Shown: positions 1-5,421 of the stretch, in pieces
How the letters are laid out: every line of letters starts with the position of its first letter
Position numbering within the stretch: position 1 is the first letter of the stretch
Origin: JBDTMC01 sp039934475
Lineage (GTDB): Bacteria; Acidobacteriota; Terriglobia; Bryobacterales; Bryobacteraceae
Direction: 5' to 3'
Length of the DNA stretch: 10,390 nucleotides
NCBI GenBank assembly: GCA_039934475.1
Contig: JBDTMC010000278.1
Location: 1-10,390 of the forward strand
Program-made: the position numbers and the translations under genes
Notes under the pieces: generated by a model
The model's input: the letters and a program-made list of their open reading frames with translations, nothing else
What the model was told of the DNA's origin: nothing
Databases searched by the model: none

Positions 1-483
1 TGGTTCGGCCATCTGGACGCCGCCATCGCGCAACTCGAAGCACTTCCCTTCCCCTTCGTCGACCGCGCCGCTCTCGAGTTGGCCTTGGGCGTCGGACGCC
101 GCCGCGCCCAACAAATCCTCCAACCCCTCGTCCGCCATTCCATCGGCCGCAACGGCCTCGCCGACCGGGACGAACTGATTGCCCATCTACGCCAGATCGC
201 TGCGGGTGACGTCGCCTTCTACGAGAACCGGCGGCGCCAGCGGCTCTCTGCCGTTGTCGAGGAGTGGCACCGCCAGGCTCACCTACAGCCCCGCGTGCTC
301 GTCGAAGCCCCCGCTGCCGTCGTCAACCAGGAAGTGGAGACTTTACCCCCGGGAGTGTACCTAGCCCCCGGCCGCATCGTGCTCGAAGACTTCTCCTCCC
401 CAGAAGAGGCCAAACAGAAGCTCCTCGCCCTAATCATCGCGATCGGCAACAACCCCGACGAGTTTGACGCCCGCATCAGCTGA
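1..483 (+). CDS. 3' part of an unrecognised protein gene (5' end outside window)
   Basis: The frame is open from base 1 to the TGA at 481-483, about 160 codons, so the true start probably lies left of the window; an internal TTG at 79 could also serve as a start. I do not recognise the family. The visible part is soluble, with no membrane segment or signal peptide. Near its start the stretch RAALELALGVGRRRAQQIL has the spacing of a helix-turn-helix, suggesting DNA binding, but this is weak. A charged helical middle (ENRRRQRLSAVVEEWHRQ) follows, then a proline- and valine-rich part and an acidic C-terminus ending NNPDEFDARIS. Codon use is strongly GC-rich at third positions, as in a real gene. 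It points toward the par-rep operon but is separated from it by about 340 non-coding bases, so it is probably an independent transcription unit. Confidence 0.55.
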   Translation, partial: WFGHLDAAIAQLEALPFPFVDRAALELALGVGRRRAQQILQPLVRHSIGRNGLADRDELIAHLRQIAAGDVAFYENRRRQRLSAVVEEWHRQAHLQPRVLVEAPAAVVNQEVETLPPGVYLAPGRIVLEDFSSPEEAKQKLLALIIAIGNNPDEFDARIS

Positions 484-712
484 GGTTCGCGCCGCTGAGT
501 GTCCGCACCGCTGAGATCCAGTTTCTCTCCATCTGCGCAAACGCCGCAGCTATGGCTTGGTACGGAGGAGTGGATAGCATCGCGTTTGATTCCTTATCCG
601 TGTGTTCGCTGAACTGAGTGATTTAGCCGCGAAGCTAATTGGAACTGACGCAAGGCATCTCCAATTGATCTTGGCCTGCCATCGAAGATGCATTTAACAC
701 TTTTTACAGTCA
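484..712. other. non-coding gap before the partition region
   Basis: No convincing gene lies between the unknown gene and the motif cluster upstream of parA. A near-repeat CGCCGCTGAG / CACCGCTGAG occurs just after the stop codon. The sequence becomes AT-richer toward its right end (TTTAACACTTTTTACAG near 693-709), which may hold promoter elements for the par operon. No strong terminator hairpin was seen. Confidence 0.4.
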
Positions 713-806
713 GTATCTGGTAGCTATCCGGTATCTCGAAGCTATCTGGTAGTTCTCGGATAGGCGTCGTCATTTCTTTAGCTATCCTGATAGCTAACCG
801 ATATCT
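713..806 (+). promoter_or_regulatory. clustered TATC motifs, candidate partition site (parS/parC) and operator
   Basis: Short related motifs are packed here: a direct repeat TATCTGGTAG at 714-723 and 743-752, CTATCCG at 724-730 with its inverse CGGATAG at 757-763, GTATCTCG at 731-738, and GATATC at 800-805. A perfect 20-bp inverted repeat, TTAGCTATCCTGATAGCTAA (778-797), closes the cluster just before parA. Repeated short operators upstream of a parA lacking its own DNA-binding domain are typical of systems in which the small ribbon-helix-helix partner both represses the operon and nucleates segregation. The assignment as centromere is inference from position and repetition. Confidence 0.6.
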
Positions 807-811
807 ATGAT
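806..811 (+). promoter_or_regulatory. candidate -10 box of the par operon
   Basis: TATGAT matches the sigma-70 -10 hexamer at five of six positions. It lies 9 bases before the parA ATG, so transcription would begin almost at the start codon and the mRNA would be leaderless or nearly so. No good -35 is visible at normal spacing; the 20-bp palindrome occupies that position, consistent with repression by a bound partner protein. Confidence 0.35.
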
Positions 812-820
812 ATTATTCCG

Positions 821-1513
821 ATGTCAATGCCTACGATTGTCTTTGCTAACCCGAAAGGTGGCGCAGGAAAGTCGACCGCAGCCGTGATTCTCGCGACGCA
901 GCTTGCGCGAAGAGGAGCGAAGGTCACTGTCCTTGATGCCGACCCGAACAAGCCGGTCTCCGAATGGGCCAAACGTGGCGCTCCCGAGAACATTGTAGTT
1001 GTTGCCGATATTTCCGAAACCACAATTATCGACGAGATGGAGGCCGCCGCTGAGAAAACACCTTTTGTAATCGTTGATCTCGAGGGAACCGCGTCAATGA
1101 TGGTGGCCTATGCGATATCCCGGGCGGATCTCGTCATCGTTCCGACCCAGGCTTCGCAGTTAGATGCCAAACAGGCCGCTAAGGCTATTATGCTCATCAA
1201 ACAGCAGGAAAAAGCCTTCCGGAAGAGTATTCCTTTCTCAATTCTCTACACGCGAACCAGTTCAGCGATTCGTACGAAAACGCTGTCCCACGTGCAGAGT
1301 GAGTTTAAAAGGAACAACATCCCGTCGTTCCGGACACACCTGCATGAACGCGAGGCGTTCCGTGCATTGTTTTCATTCGGCGGATCGCTTGAAACGCTTG
1401 ATCCCCGCAAAGTTGGCGGCCTCGATAATGCCATAGCCAACGCACGCGAGTATGCGGCTGAATTCGTTCACTTGATTCAACCTGCGGGGAAGGAGGTAGC
1501 AGTCCATGGCTGA
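821..1513 (+). CDS. parA: ParA-family partition ATPase
   Basis: ParA ATPases bind DNA non-specifically in the ATP form and drive plasmid segregation together with a centromere-binding partner. The 230-residue product has the deviant Walker A motif KGGAGKST (about 12-19), the A' motif VTVLDADPNKPVSEW (36-50) and a Walker B-like strand FVIVDLEG (82-89). There is no N-terminal helix-turn-helix domain, so it belongs with the short (type Ib) ParAs, which leave operator binding to the partner. The ATG at 821 is chosen because the nucleotide-binding strand follows directly; an ATG at 827 is also possible. No clear Shine-Dalgarno precedes either. The stop overlaps the next gene by 8 bases, indicating translational coupling. 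The operon continues into the ParB-like gene and repA. It could also be called a MinD/ParA-like ATPase, but the context makes plasmid partition the best reading. Confidence 0.9.
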   Translation: MSMPTIVFANPKGGAGKSTAAVILATQLARRGAKVTVLDADPNKPVSEWAKRGAPENIVVVADISETTIIDEMEAAAEKTPFVIVDLEGTASMMVAYAISRADLVIVPTQASQLDAKQAAKAIMLIKQQEKAFRKSIPFSILYTRTSSAIRTKTLSHVQSEFKRNNIPSFRTHLHEREAFRALFSFGGSLETLDPRKVGGLDNAIANAREYAAEFVHLIQPAGKEVAVHG

Positions 1514-1844
1514 GCGAGCAGGATTATTCGAAGGAGATCTCGACCTGTCACAGTTCACGCCCCAGCAGGCAGCGAAGGCTGAACGGCCGCCGCCCGAAGC
1601 CGTTCGCGCGGTTGCCGAAGGCGCTAAGTTCCAAAGTAGGGAGCCAAGCACGCCGACAAGACAACGCCCACAGAGGCGCTATCGCACTGGACGTAATATT
1701 CAGCTGAACACGAAAGTGACGGTGAGCACCCGCGACGGATTCTACGAAGTCTCCGATCGCTACAACTGGGTGCTCGGCGAAACGCTCGAAAGGGCATTGC
1801 AGGCGCTCAGACGCGAGCTCGAAAAGGAAAACCCGACCACGTAG
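1506..1844 (+). CDS. small ribbon-helix-helix ParB-like partition partner
   Basis: This 112-residue protein is the likely centromere-binding partner of the adjacent ParA. The N-terminal 60 residues are polar and probably disordered, ending in the basic stretch RQRPQRRYRTGR (52-63), as in partners that stimulate ParA through a flexible arm. The C-terminal half fits a ribbon-helix-helix fold: strand IQLNTKVTV (65-73), helix DGFYEVSDRYNW (77-88), then turn and helix LGETLERALQALRREL (90-105). It would bind as a dimer to short repeated sites such as the TATC cluster upstream of parA. A strong Shine-Dalgarno AAGGAGG (1490-1496) lies within the parA 3' end at good spacing for the ATG at 1506. Assignment as partner is inferred from fold pattern and gene order, not from whole-length recognition. 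Confidence 0.75.
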   Translation: MAERAGLFEGDLDLSQFTPQQAAKAERPPPEAVRAVAEGAKFQSREPSTPTRQRPQRRYRTGRNIQLNTKVTVSTRDGFYEVSDRYNWVLGETLERALQALRRELEKENPTT

Positions 1845-1872
1845 ATTTTGGGCCTCAACCCAAGGGAGATCG

Positions 1873-3054
1873 ATGACCAACCGCAAGGATAACAGCAAAG
1901 GTCTCGTCAGGGCAGGGGACATTCTTGAGCAGAACTTCTCCTCCATTACGCCGCAGGAGACCCCGAACGCCCAACCGCCAGTTAAACCTACCGAGTTTGC
2001 AAACGGGCAACTGAGCCTGTTTCAAAACTTCCTGTGCAATACGGAAGAAGAGCGGGAGCGCTTTTCGAACGCTATCGACCTCTGGGATAGCGTTCCACGC
2101 TATTCCGTCAGCCGTCAAGCACAGACGAAGGCTCGGGAGAACGGCAAGTTTCTGGATAATCACACAGCCGTTTTTCAGCACCGGGACCGCACCTACACCG
2201 TGACGATTTCGCCGGCTCGGGTAAATGATCTTGACGGCAGCCAGCGAGACTATTACCCCAGCACGACGGAGGAACTTGTTGAAGAGGCTCTCCGGAAGCT
2301 CGCGATCGATCAGTATGCCGGATTTTTCGACAAGCCCACCTTCCGTAGCGGCGTCGTTTTCACGATTTACCAGCTGCGCGAGGAGCTCAAAAAACACGGC
2401 CACACGCGCTCGTATCAGGAGATCGTCCTGGCTCTGAATATTCTCTCCAAATCCGTTATCGAGATTCGAGAGAATACGGGAAAGGGAGAATTGCTGGCGG
2501 TTTCACCATACCTGCCAGCTCTTATCGCTGTCTCACGCAATAAACTGAAAGACGATCCCACCGCCAAGTGGGCTGTTCAGTTCCACCCGTTCGTGACCGA
2601 CAGTATCGACAAGGTCACATACCGGCAGTTCAACTACGCACTATTAATGTCACACGACAGCAAGTTAACACGGTGGCTGCACAAGTACGTCGTTCTCAAA
2701 TGCACGGGTGCCGACTTGGTCAAGCCTTTCAGTATTCACTATGCAACGATCAAGCGCGACAGCGGCCTCCTAAATGAGTATGCTCGTGAGCGTGCTGCGA
2801 TCGATGCCGTCGAGAAGGCCTTCGAGGACTTGAAAGAAAAGGGCATCTTGCATCGCTTGGAGCGGAAGAACGTCACCGGTTCTCGAAAAAAACTTCTCGA
2901 CGTGGTTTTTTCAATCTGGCCGTCGTTTGACTTTGTGAAGGAAGTCAAGGCTGCCAACAAACGTCAGAACGCCGGCGCGCTGGTTCTTTCCCCGGTAGGT
3001 TTAACTGGCGGATTGCGACGCAACACAGTAGGTACGACTGGCGGATTGCGGTAG
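1873..3054 (+). CDS. repA: RepA-type plasmid replication initiator
   Basis: This 393-residue protein resembles winged-helix plasmid initiators of the RepA/TrfA kind, which bind iterons, open the origin and recruit the host replisome. After a polar N-terminus comes QLSLF (46-50), the kind of sliding-clamp-binding motif described in TrfA of RK2. The core starts with LWDSVPRYSVSRQAQ (70-84). The segment from YYPSTTEELVEEALRKLA through YQEIVLALNILSKSVIEI (about 128-198) fits the first winged helix; a second is likely around 250-350 (YRQFNYALLMSHDSKLTRWLHKYVV). An AAGGGAGAT ribosome site lies just upstream of ATG 1873, which follows the ParB-like gene by 28 bases, so the three genes are probably one operon. 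The final 20 residues contain the repeated peptide VGLTGGL / VGTTGGL, encoded by the first two origin iterons. The TAG stop lies in a third iteron. Confidence 0.88.
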   Translation: MTNRKDNSKGLVRAGDILEQNFSSITPQETPNAQPPVKPTEFANGQLSLFQNFLCNTEEERERFSNAIDLWDSVPRYSVSRQAQTKARENGKFLDNHTAVFQHRDRTYTVTISPARVNDLDGSQRDYYPSTTEELVEEALRKLAIDQYAGFFDKPTFRSGVVFTIYQLREELKKHGHTRSYQEIVLALNILSKSVIEIRENTGKGELLAVSPYLPALIAVSRNKLKDDPTAKWAVQFHPFVTDSIDKVTYRQFNYALLMSHDSKLTRWLHKYVVLKCTGADLVKPFSIHYATIKRDSGLLNEYARERAAIDAVEKAFEDLKEKGILHRLERKNVTGSRKKLLDVVFSIWPSFDFVKEVKAANKRQNAGALVLSPVGLTGGLRRNTVGTTGGLR

Positions 3055-3075
3055 GTTTAGATGGCGGACGCCCGG

Positions 3076-3084
3076 TTTTCCACA
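3076..3084 (+). promoter_or_regulatory. DnaA box in the origin
   Basis: TTTTCCACA fits the relaxed DnaA-box consensus TTWTNCACA and lies between iterons 3 and 4. DnaA binding at such a site commonly assists plasmid initiators in opening the origin. It is the only good match I noticed in the origin. Confidence 0.55.
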
Positions 3085-3234
3085 GGCGACTCGGTAGGTT
3101 CAACTGGCGCTTAAGGTTAAAGCCGGTAGGTTCGGGTGGCAGCTCCGGCGTTTTCCCAGCCTGAACCAGCTACACGCGGTAGGTTTGGATGGCGGGTGCC
3201 AAGACACTCGGTAGGTTTAAGTGGCGATTCACCC

Positions 3235-3246
3235 CCTACCGGTAGG
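3235..3246. repeat. palindrome at the edge of the last iteron
   Basis: CCTACCGGTAGG is a perfect 12-bp palindrome formed by the start of iteron 8 and an inverted copy of the same half-motif just before it. A half-iteron in inverted orientation could bind a dimeric form of the initiator, as in autoregulatory or copy-control sites of other iteron plasmids. The function is inferred. Confidence 0.4.
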
Positions 3247-3257
3247 TTCTAGTGGCG

Positions 3258-3345
3258 TTAACCGTAGCTATATCCTTTAGAATAAATCGCTTGCAACTCC
3301 TTATCCTTTTAGCCTTCTAATTTTAACCTTCTCATCCTATAGACA
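3258..3345 (+). other. AT-rich DNA-unwinding element with 31-bp spaced repeats
   Basis: Immediately after the last iteron the DNA becomes AT-rich. Three related short repeats occur at exact 31-base intervals: TATCCTTTAGA at 3271, TATCCTTTTAG at 3302 and CATCCTATAGA at 3333. The first is itself 31 bases from the start of iteron 8. AT-rich repeats beside iterons are where origins such as that of RK2 melt, so this is the most likely unwinding site. Confidence 0.65.
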
Positions 3346-3475
3346 CCCCAGATTGACGACTGACCCACCGAGCCAAGCCCAAAATCAGCCCACTCACCAA
3401 CCACAACGCCTCCAGAAGGACAACAATAACTTCAAAACACCGAATACCAAGAACTGGGCTATCGAGAAATCCCAT
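3332..3475 (-). CDS. possible 47-residue single-pass membrane peptide
   Basis: On the minus strand an ATG at 3475 follows a GGAGAG ribosome-site-like sequence at suitable spacing and reads 47 residues to a TGA at 3332-3334. The middle, VIVVLLEALWLVSGLILGL, is long and hydrophobic enough for one membrane helix and is followed by the basic turn ARWVSRQ, a plausible inside anchor. The frame is also open upstream to a TTG at 3517, giving 61 residues. The gene would end inside the AT-rich origin region and run toward the iterons. Small membrane peptides near plasmid origins are sometimes toxins of stability systems, but nothing here shows that. The open frame could be chance. Confidence 0.3.
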   Translation of the reverse strand: MGFLDSPVLGIRCFEVIVVLLEALWLVSGLILGLARWVSRQSGVSIG

Positions 3476-4161
3476 CAGACTCTCCGGGAAACCGCCGCAG
3501 TCCACGTCCTGACTCAATCTCGTTTGGGTGGTTTTCAGGCATCTCAGATCGGCCCGAGTTGATTCCGTCCTACAAAAACAAACAACTAAAAACGCGCACC
3601 CGAGGCCGGAAGGCTAAAATGAACCGACGCCAGGCCGAGATGGCCACCAGGGCGATCTCGCGAGCGGGTGGATGGCCGGAGCTCATTACTGGTGCTTGAA
3701 GTGTGGCGCAATGCTGCGGAGTTTCACCGAGCCAGCACCTACGGGCCGCGTGCGAGAATAGCACGCCTGCACGTCTGAGACCCGGAGGAGGATGGGTGTT
3801 TTACATACATATCCGCGACGGCTGGCGCGGCGCTGCCCGCGCCCGGCATCACACCGATGTAGTGCGGACGCGGCAACGCCCGCTGACAGGTAGCAGTCTC
3901 GATTCGGGCATTCTCACCTCAACTGGGGTTGGCCGATGCCTCTGAGGCCTTCTTGCCGCCGCGGGCAATGGGGCAGGGAAGACCAGCGGCGGGCTTTCCG
4001 ACGATGTGGTGCTCGACAGCACCGCCAGCAACCGGAACACACCGAGGCTGGTGGGGCAACGCTGGCAAGCACGTGCCAGACAACAGTGTTACCCCGCCAA
4101 CGGAAGGAACTGTTGATCTGACGGCGAAAGAGAAATATCGTGAAAAGAGAGAAGCCACTCC
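3346..4161. other. accessory stretch without a firm gene
   Basis: Several short frames occur but none has recognisable domains, good codon bias and a ribosome site together. One plus-strand frame starts with ATG 3619 after GGAAGG, reads 26 codons to a TGA at 3697-3699, and continues open in the same frame to 3945; it might be an interrupted gene. The stretch also contains the left copy of a 61-bp repeat. It may be decayed or non-coding DNA. Confidence 0.35.
3845..3905 (+). repeat. left copy of a 61-bp imperfect direct repeat
   Basis: This stretch matches 5221-5281 without gaps at 53 of 61 positions. The central 27 bases, from AGTGCGG to GCTGAC, are identical. Read in the plus frame both copies encode VRTRQRPLT, with differences elsewhere partly synonymous, so they could derive from a duplicated coding segment. 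The identity outside the repeat drops sharply on both sides. Confidence 0.7.
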
Positions 4162-4371
4162 ATGGAATCCTCAAATCCCGCCGCTCCGATCTCCCCGACT
4201 CCATCTACACCGCCCGCGGAACTGAGCATGGAGGAGCGGGGCGATCAGCTAATGCGGCAGGCCATCACGAATCTGACGCGCCGTAGCGCAGGAAGCCGCG
4301 GCGAGGCCCGCCCACGGGTTGTAGCTTTGGTTCCGGGTACGAACTACCTCTTGAGATCTTCTAATACCTAA
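4162..4371 (+). CDS. possible small protein of unknown function (69 residues)
   Basis: An ATG at 4162, preceded by a purine-rich GAGAGAAG, opens a 69-codon frame. The product starts with a proline/serine-rich segment (PAAPISPTPSTPPAE) followed by a probable helix (MEERGDQLMRQAITNLTRRS) and a basic tail. I recognise no family. Its stop codon lies inside the 18-bp palindrome that precedes the DUF4160 gene, so the regulatory region of that pair would overlap the end of this gene. The coding call is weak; the proline-rich start may simply reflect GC-rich DNA. Confidence 0.3.
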   Translation: MESSNPAAPISPTPSTPPAELSMEERGDQLMRQAITNLTRRSAGSRGEARPRVVALVPGTNYLLRSSNT

Positions 4372-4389
4372 GCGCGCTTAGGTTATAAT
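4366..4389 (+). promoter_or_regulatory. 18-bp palindromic operator fused to a TATAAT promoter
   Basis: ACCTAAGCGCGCTTAGGT (4366-4383) is a perfect palindrome followed without gap by TATAAT (4384-4389), an exact sigma-70 -10 hexamer. A protein bound to the palindrome would cover the spacer and -35 position and block transcription. Transcription would start near 4395-4397, at or next to the GTG start of the DUF4160 gene, implying a leaderless message. No recognisable -35 lies at normal spacing. Such an autorepressed promoter is typical of toxin-antitoxin-like pairs. Confidence 0.6.
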
Positions 4390-4394
4390 GGCTC

Positions 4395-4655
4395 GTGGGC
4401 TCACTGCAGGTTGGCGGCATTCGATTCGTTATCTACTCCAACGACCACCCACCACGGCATCTGCATGGTTTTTTGAGCGGGACCGAAGTGATCGTGGATC
4501 TGCTGGCAGACGGCAACGTCGCGCTGGCAAACCGCAAGGACGCGATTCGTCCTTTCAACGCCAAGCGCTCCGAGGTGAAGAAGGTCCTGACCGCCGCGGC
4601 GCATAACTTCGAGGCTCTTGTAGCCCTGTGGGAGGGAATTCATGGGAACGCATAA
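4395..4655 (+). CDS. DUF4160 family protein
   Basis: The 86-residue product shows the DUF4160 pattern: an N-terminal strand IRFVIYSNDHPPRHLHGF (9-26) with the HPPRHLH signature, then the strand TEVIVDLLADG, a basic middle and a helical C-terminus (VKKVLTAAAHNFEALVALWEG). DUF4160 proteins are small single-domain proteins, often found next to DUF2442 genes as here; biochemical function is not established, and a toxin-antitoxin role is only suggested by gene pairing. GTG 4395 is the start because a TAA at 4386-4388 closes the frame upstream and the family motif begins soon after. No Shine-Dalgarno is possible if transcription starts at the predicted site. It overlaps the DUF2442 gene by 14 bases. 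The histidines of HPPRHLH could bind metal or catalyse, but that is a guess. Confidence 0.78.
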   Translation: MGSLQVGGIRFVIYSNDHPPRHLHGFLSGTEVIVDLLADGNVALANRKDAIRPFNAKRSEVKKVLTAAAHNFEALVALWEGIHGNA

Positions 4656-5076
4656 GGTAGTCACCACGGACGCCGAACTCGACGCGGCGTTGGAGCAGGC
4701 TAAGAAGCTGCAGGAAGAGCCGCGAGTCACCGCGGTGGAGTACAAGGATAGCCCAGAGCTGGACATGCTGGTTCTGAGATTCAACGATGGCCGCAGGCAT
4801 TTGATTGCCCGCGAAAATATCGAGGGGCTACAAGATGCCACTCCGAAGCAAATCGCTCAGGTGGAGATTCTGGGCAGCGGCACGGGGCTGCACTGGCCGG
4901 AGCTACGACTGGACCTTTACGTTCCAAGCCTCCTGCAGAACATCTACGGAACTAAACGCTGGATGGCCCAGCTCGGCCGGCGCGGCGGCATGGTCAAGAG
5001 CCCGGGAAAGCGAAAGGCATCGCAGACCAACGGCCGCAAAGGCGGGCGACCAAGGCTTACAACGTCGCTCGCCTGA
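4642..5076 (+). CDS. DUF2442 family protein with basic GGRPR tail
   Basis: The 144-residue product contains a DUF2442 core at about 26-103: VTAVEYKDSPELDMLVLRF, NDGRRHLIA, then GLQDATPKQIAQVEIL and TGLHWPELRLDLYVPSLL. An N-terminal helix (DAELDAALEQAKKLQEE) precedes it. The C-terminal 40 residues are basic and glycine-rich (GRRGGMVKSPGKRK, NGRKGGRPR), resembling AT-hook-like tails that contact the DNA minor groove. This makes it the more likely DNA-binding, autoregulatory member of the DUF4160-DUF2442 pair, perhaps acting at the palindrome upstream. Its ATG lies within the end of the DUF4160 gene, preceded by GGAGGG at 4631-4636, indicating coupled translation. The antitoxin-like role is inferred from organisation. 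Confidence 0.78.
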   Translation: MGTHKVVTTDAELDAALEQAKKLQEEPRVTAVEYKDSPELDMLVLRFNDGRRHLIARENIEGLQDATPKQIAQVEILGSGTGLHWPELRLDLYVPSLLQNIYGTKRWMAQLGRRGGMVKSPGKRKASQTNGRKGGRPRLTTSLA

Positions 5077-5220
5077 AGCATTCGACCACGAGGCCCCGCC
5101 AGTTCATCGTTCCGGATCGCGCAGCAGGAGACGAATTCGGCGGCTCAGTGGGATAAATCGTGGGGCCGTTACGACGTAGTCGCTGCAGGATAGACGGCGC
5201 CGGTGCCGCTGTATGCGTCT

Positions 5221-5281
5221 GGCATCAGGTCGATGGAGTGCGGACGCGGCAACGCCCGCTGACGGAGAGCAATCTCGATTC
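5221..5281 (+). repeat. right copy of the 61-bp imperfect direct repeat
   Basis: This matches 3845-3905 at 53 of 61 positions in the same orientation. The two copies are about 1.38 kb apart and enclose the DUF4160-DUF2442 pair. The copy lies outside the transposon. Confidence 0.7.
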
Positions 5282-5284
5282 TGA

Positions 5285-5376
5285 AGCCTGTGTGGAAAAA
5301 GGTGTGGTCCTCGGCGCAATGATCTTCCACCAATGCCACCACCGGCGGTTCTACCCGGCACTGTGGCCACCAACAT
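5285..5376 (+). pseudogene. upstream part of the gene interrupted by the transposon
   Basis: Joined to the sequence right of the transposon with one AACAT copy removed, this stretch is open in the frame that yields LPGTVATNISSPISVNAGGG, which leads into a malectin-like domain. A TGA at 5282-5284 limits the frame on the left. The only ATG is at 5333, without a ribosome site or signal peptide, so the true gene start is unclear and the gene may already have been truncated before the insertion. Confidence 0.35.
5372..5376 (+). repeat. left 5-bp target-site duplication AACAT
   Basis: AACAT directly abuts the outer GGGG of the left inverted repeat and is repeated exactly beyond the right inverted repeat. 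Five-base duplications are characteristic of Tn3-family transposition. Confidence 0.93.
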
Positions 5377-5414
5377 GGGGTCACTCCTCCATTGGTCAAA
5401 AATTGCACGCTAAG
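5377..5414 (+). repeat. left terminal inverted repeat (IRL)
   Basis: It begins GGGGTCACTCCTCCATTGG and ends ACGCTAAG, the GGGG...TAAG layout and 38-bp length usual for the Tn3 family. It matches the right end, read inward, at 37 of 38 positions; the difference is at position 25. It lies just beyond the 3' end of tnpA. Confidence 0.95.
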
Positions 5415-5421
5415 GAGTAAC

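Larger units (their letters stand above)
2993..3257 (+). repeat. oriV: eight 18-bp replication iterons (origin)
   Basis: Eight direct copies of a motif close to CGGTAGGTTTAACTGGCG start at 2993, 3026, 3049, 3092, 3124, 3177, 3209 and 3240. GGTAGGT and TGGCG are nearly invariant; the middle three or four bases vary. Copies 1 and 2 lie in the repA coding region and copy 3 spans its stop codon. Start-to-start distances are 33, 23, 43, 32, 53, 32 and 31 bases, each close to a whole number of helical turns, so bound initiators would sit on one face of the DNA. Direct iterons next to the gene of their initiator define a theta-replicating iteron plasmid origin. The core extends into the AT-rich region immediately to the right. 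Confidence 0.92.
5077..5376. other. gap between the DUF pair and the transposon
   Basis: No firm gene is visible. The stretch holds the right copy of the 61-bp direct repeat and, at its right end, the left part of the gene interrupted by the transposon. A plus-strand open frame from GTG 5160 crosses into the transposon inverted repeat and is therefore not a natural gene. Confidence 0.4.

Noticed and set aside
1548..2403. Minus-strand frames opposite the ParB-like gene and repA
   Set aside because: No family features; the plus-strand genes have ribosome sites and recognisable folds.
2993..3257. CRISPR array
   Set aside because: The repeats are short, directly repeated, unevenly spaced and partly inside repA; they are origin iterons and no cas genes are nearby.
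3619..3945. Possible gene MNRRQAEMATRAISRAGG... interrupted by an in-frame TGA
   Set aside because: There is a fair ribosome site and the frame stays open after the TGA, but no domain or selenocysteine signal was seen; too weak to call beyond noting it.
3929..4225. Overlapping 60-98 codon frames on both strands
   Set aside because: Several frames are open at once in GC-rich DNA, products are low-complexity, and none has a good ribosome site or a known domain.
5160..5420. 86-codon plus-strand frame crossing the left inverted repeat
   Set aside because: It spans the insertion junction and lacks domain features; it cannot be an ancestral gene.
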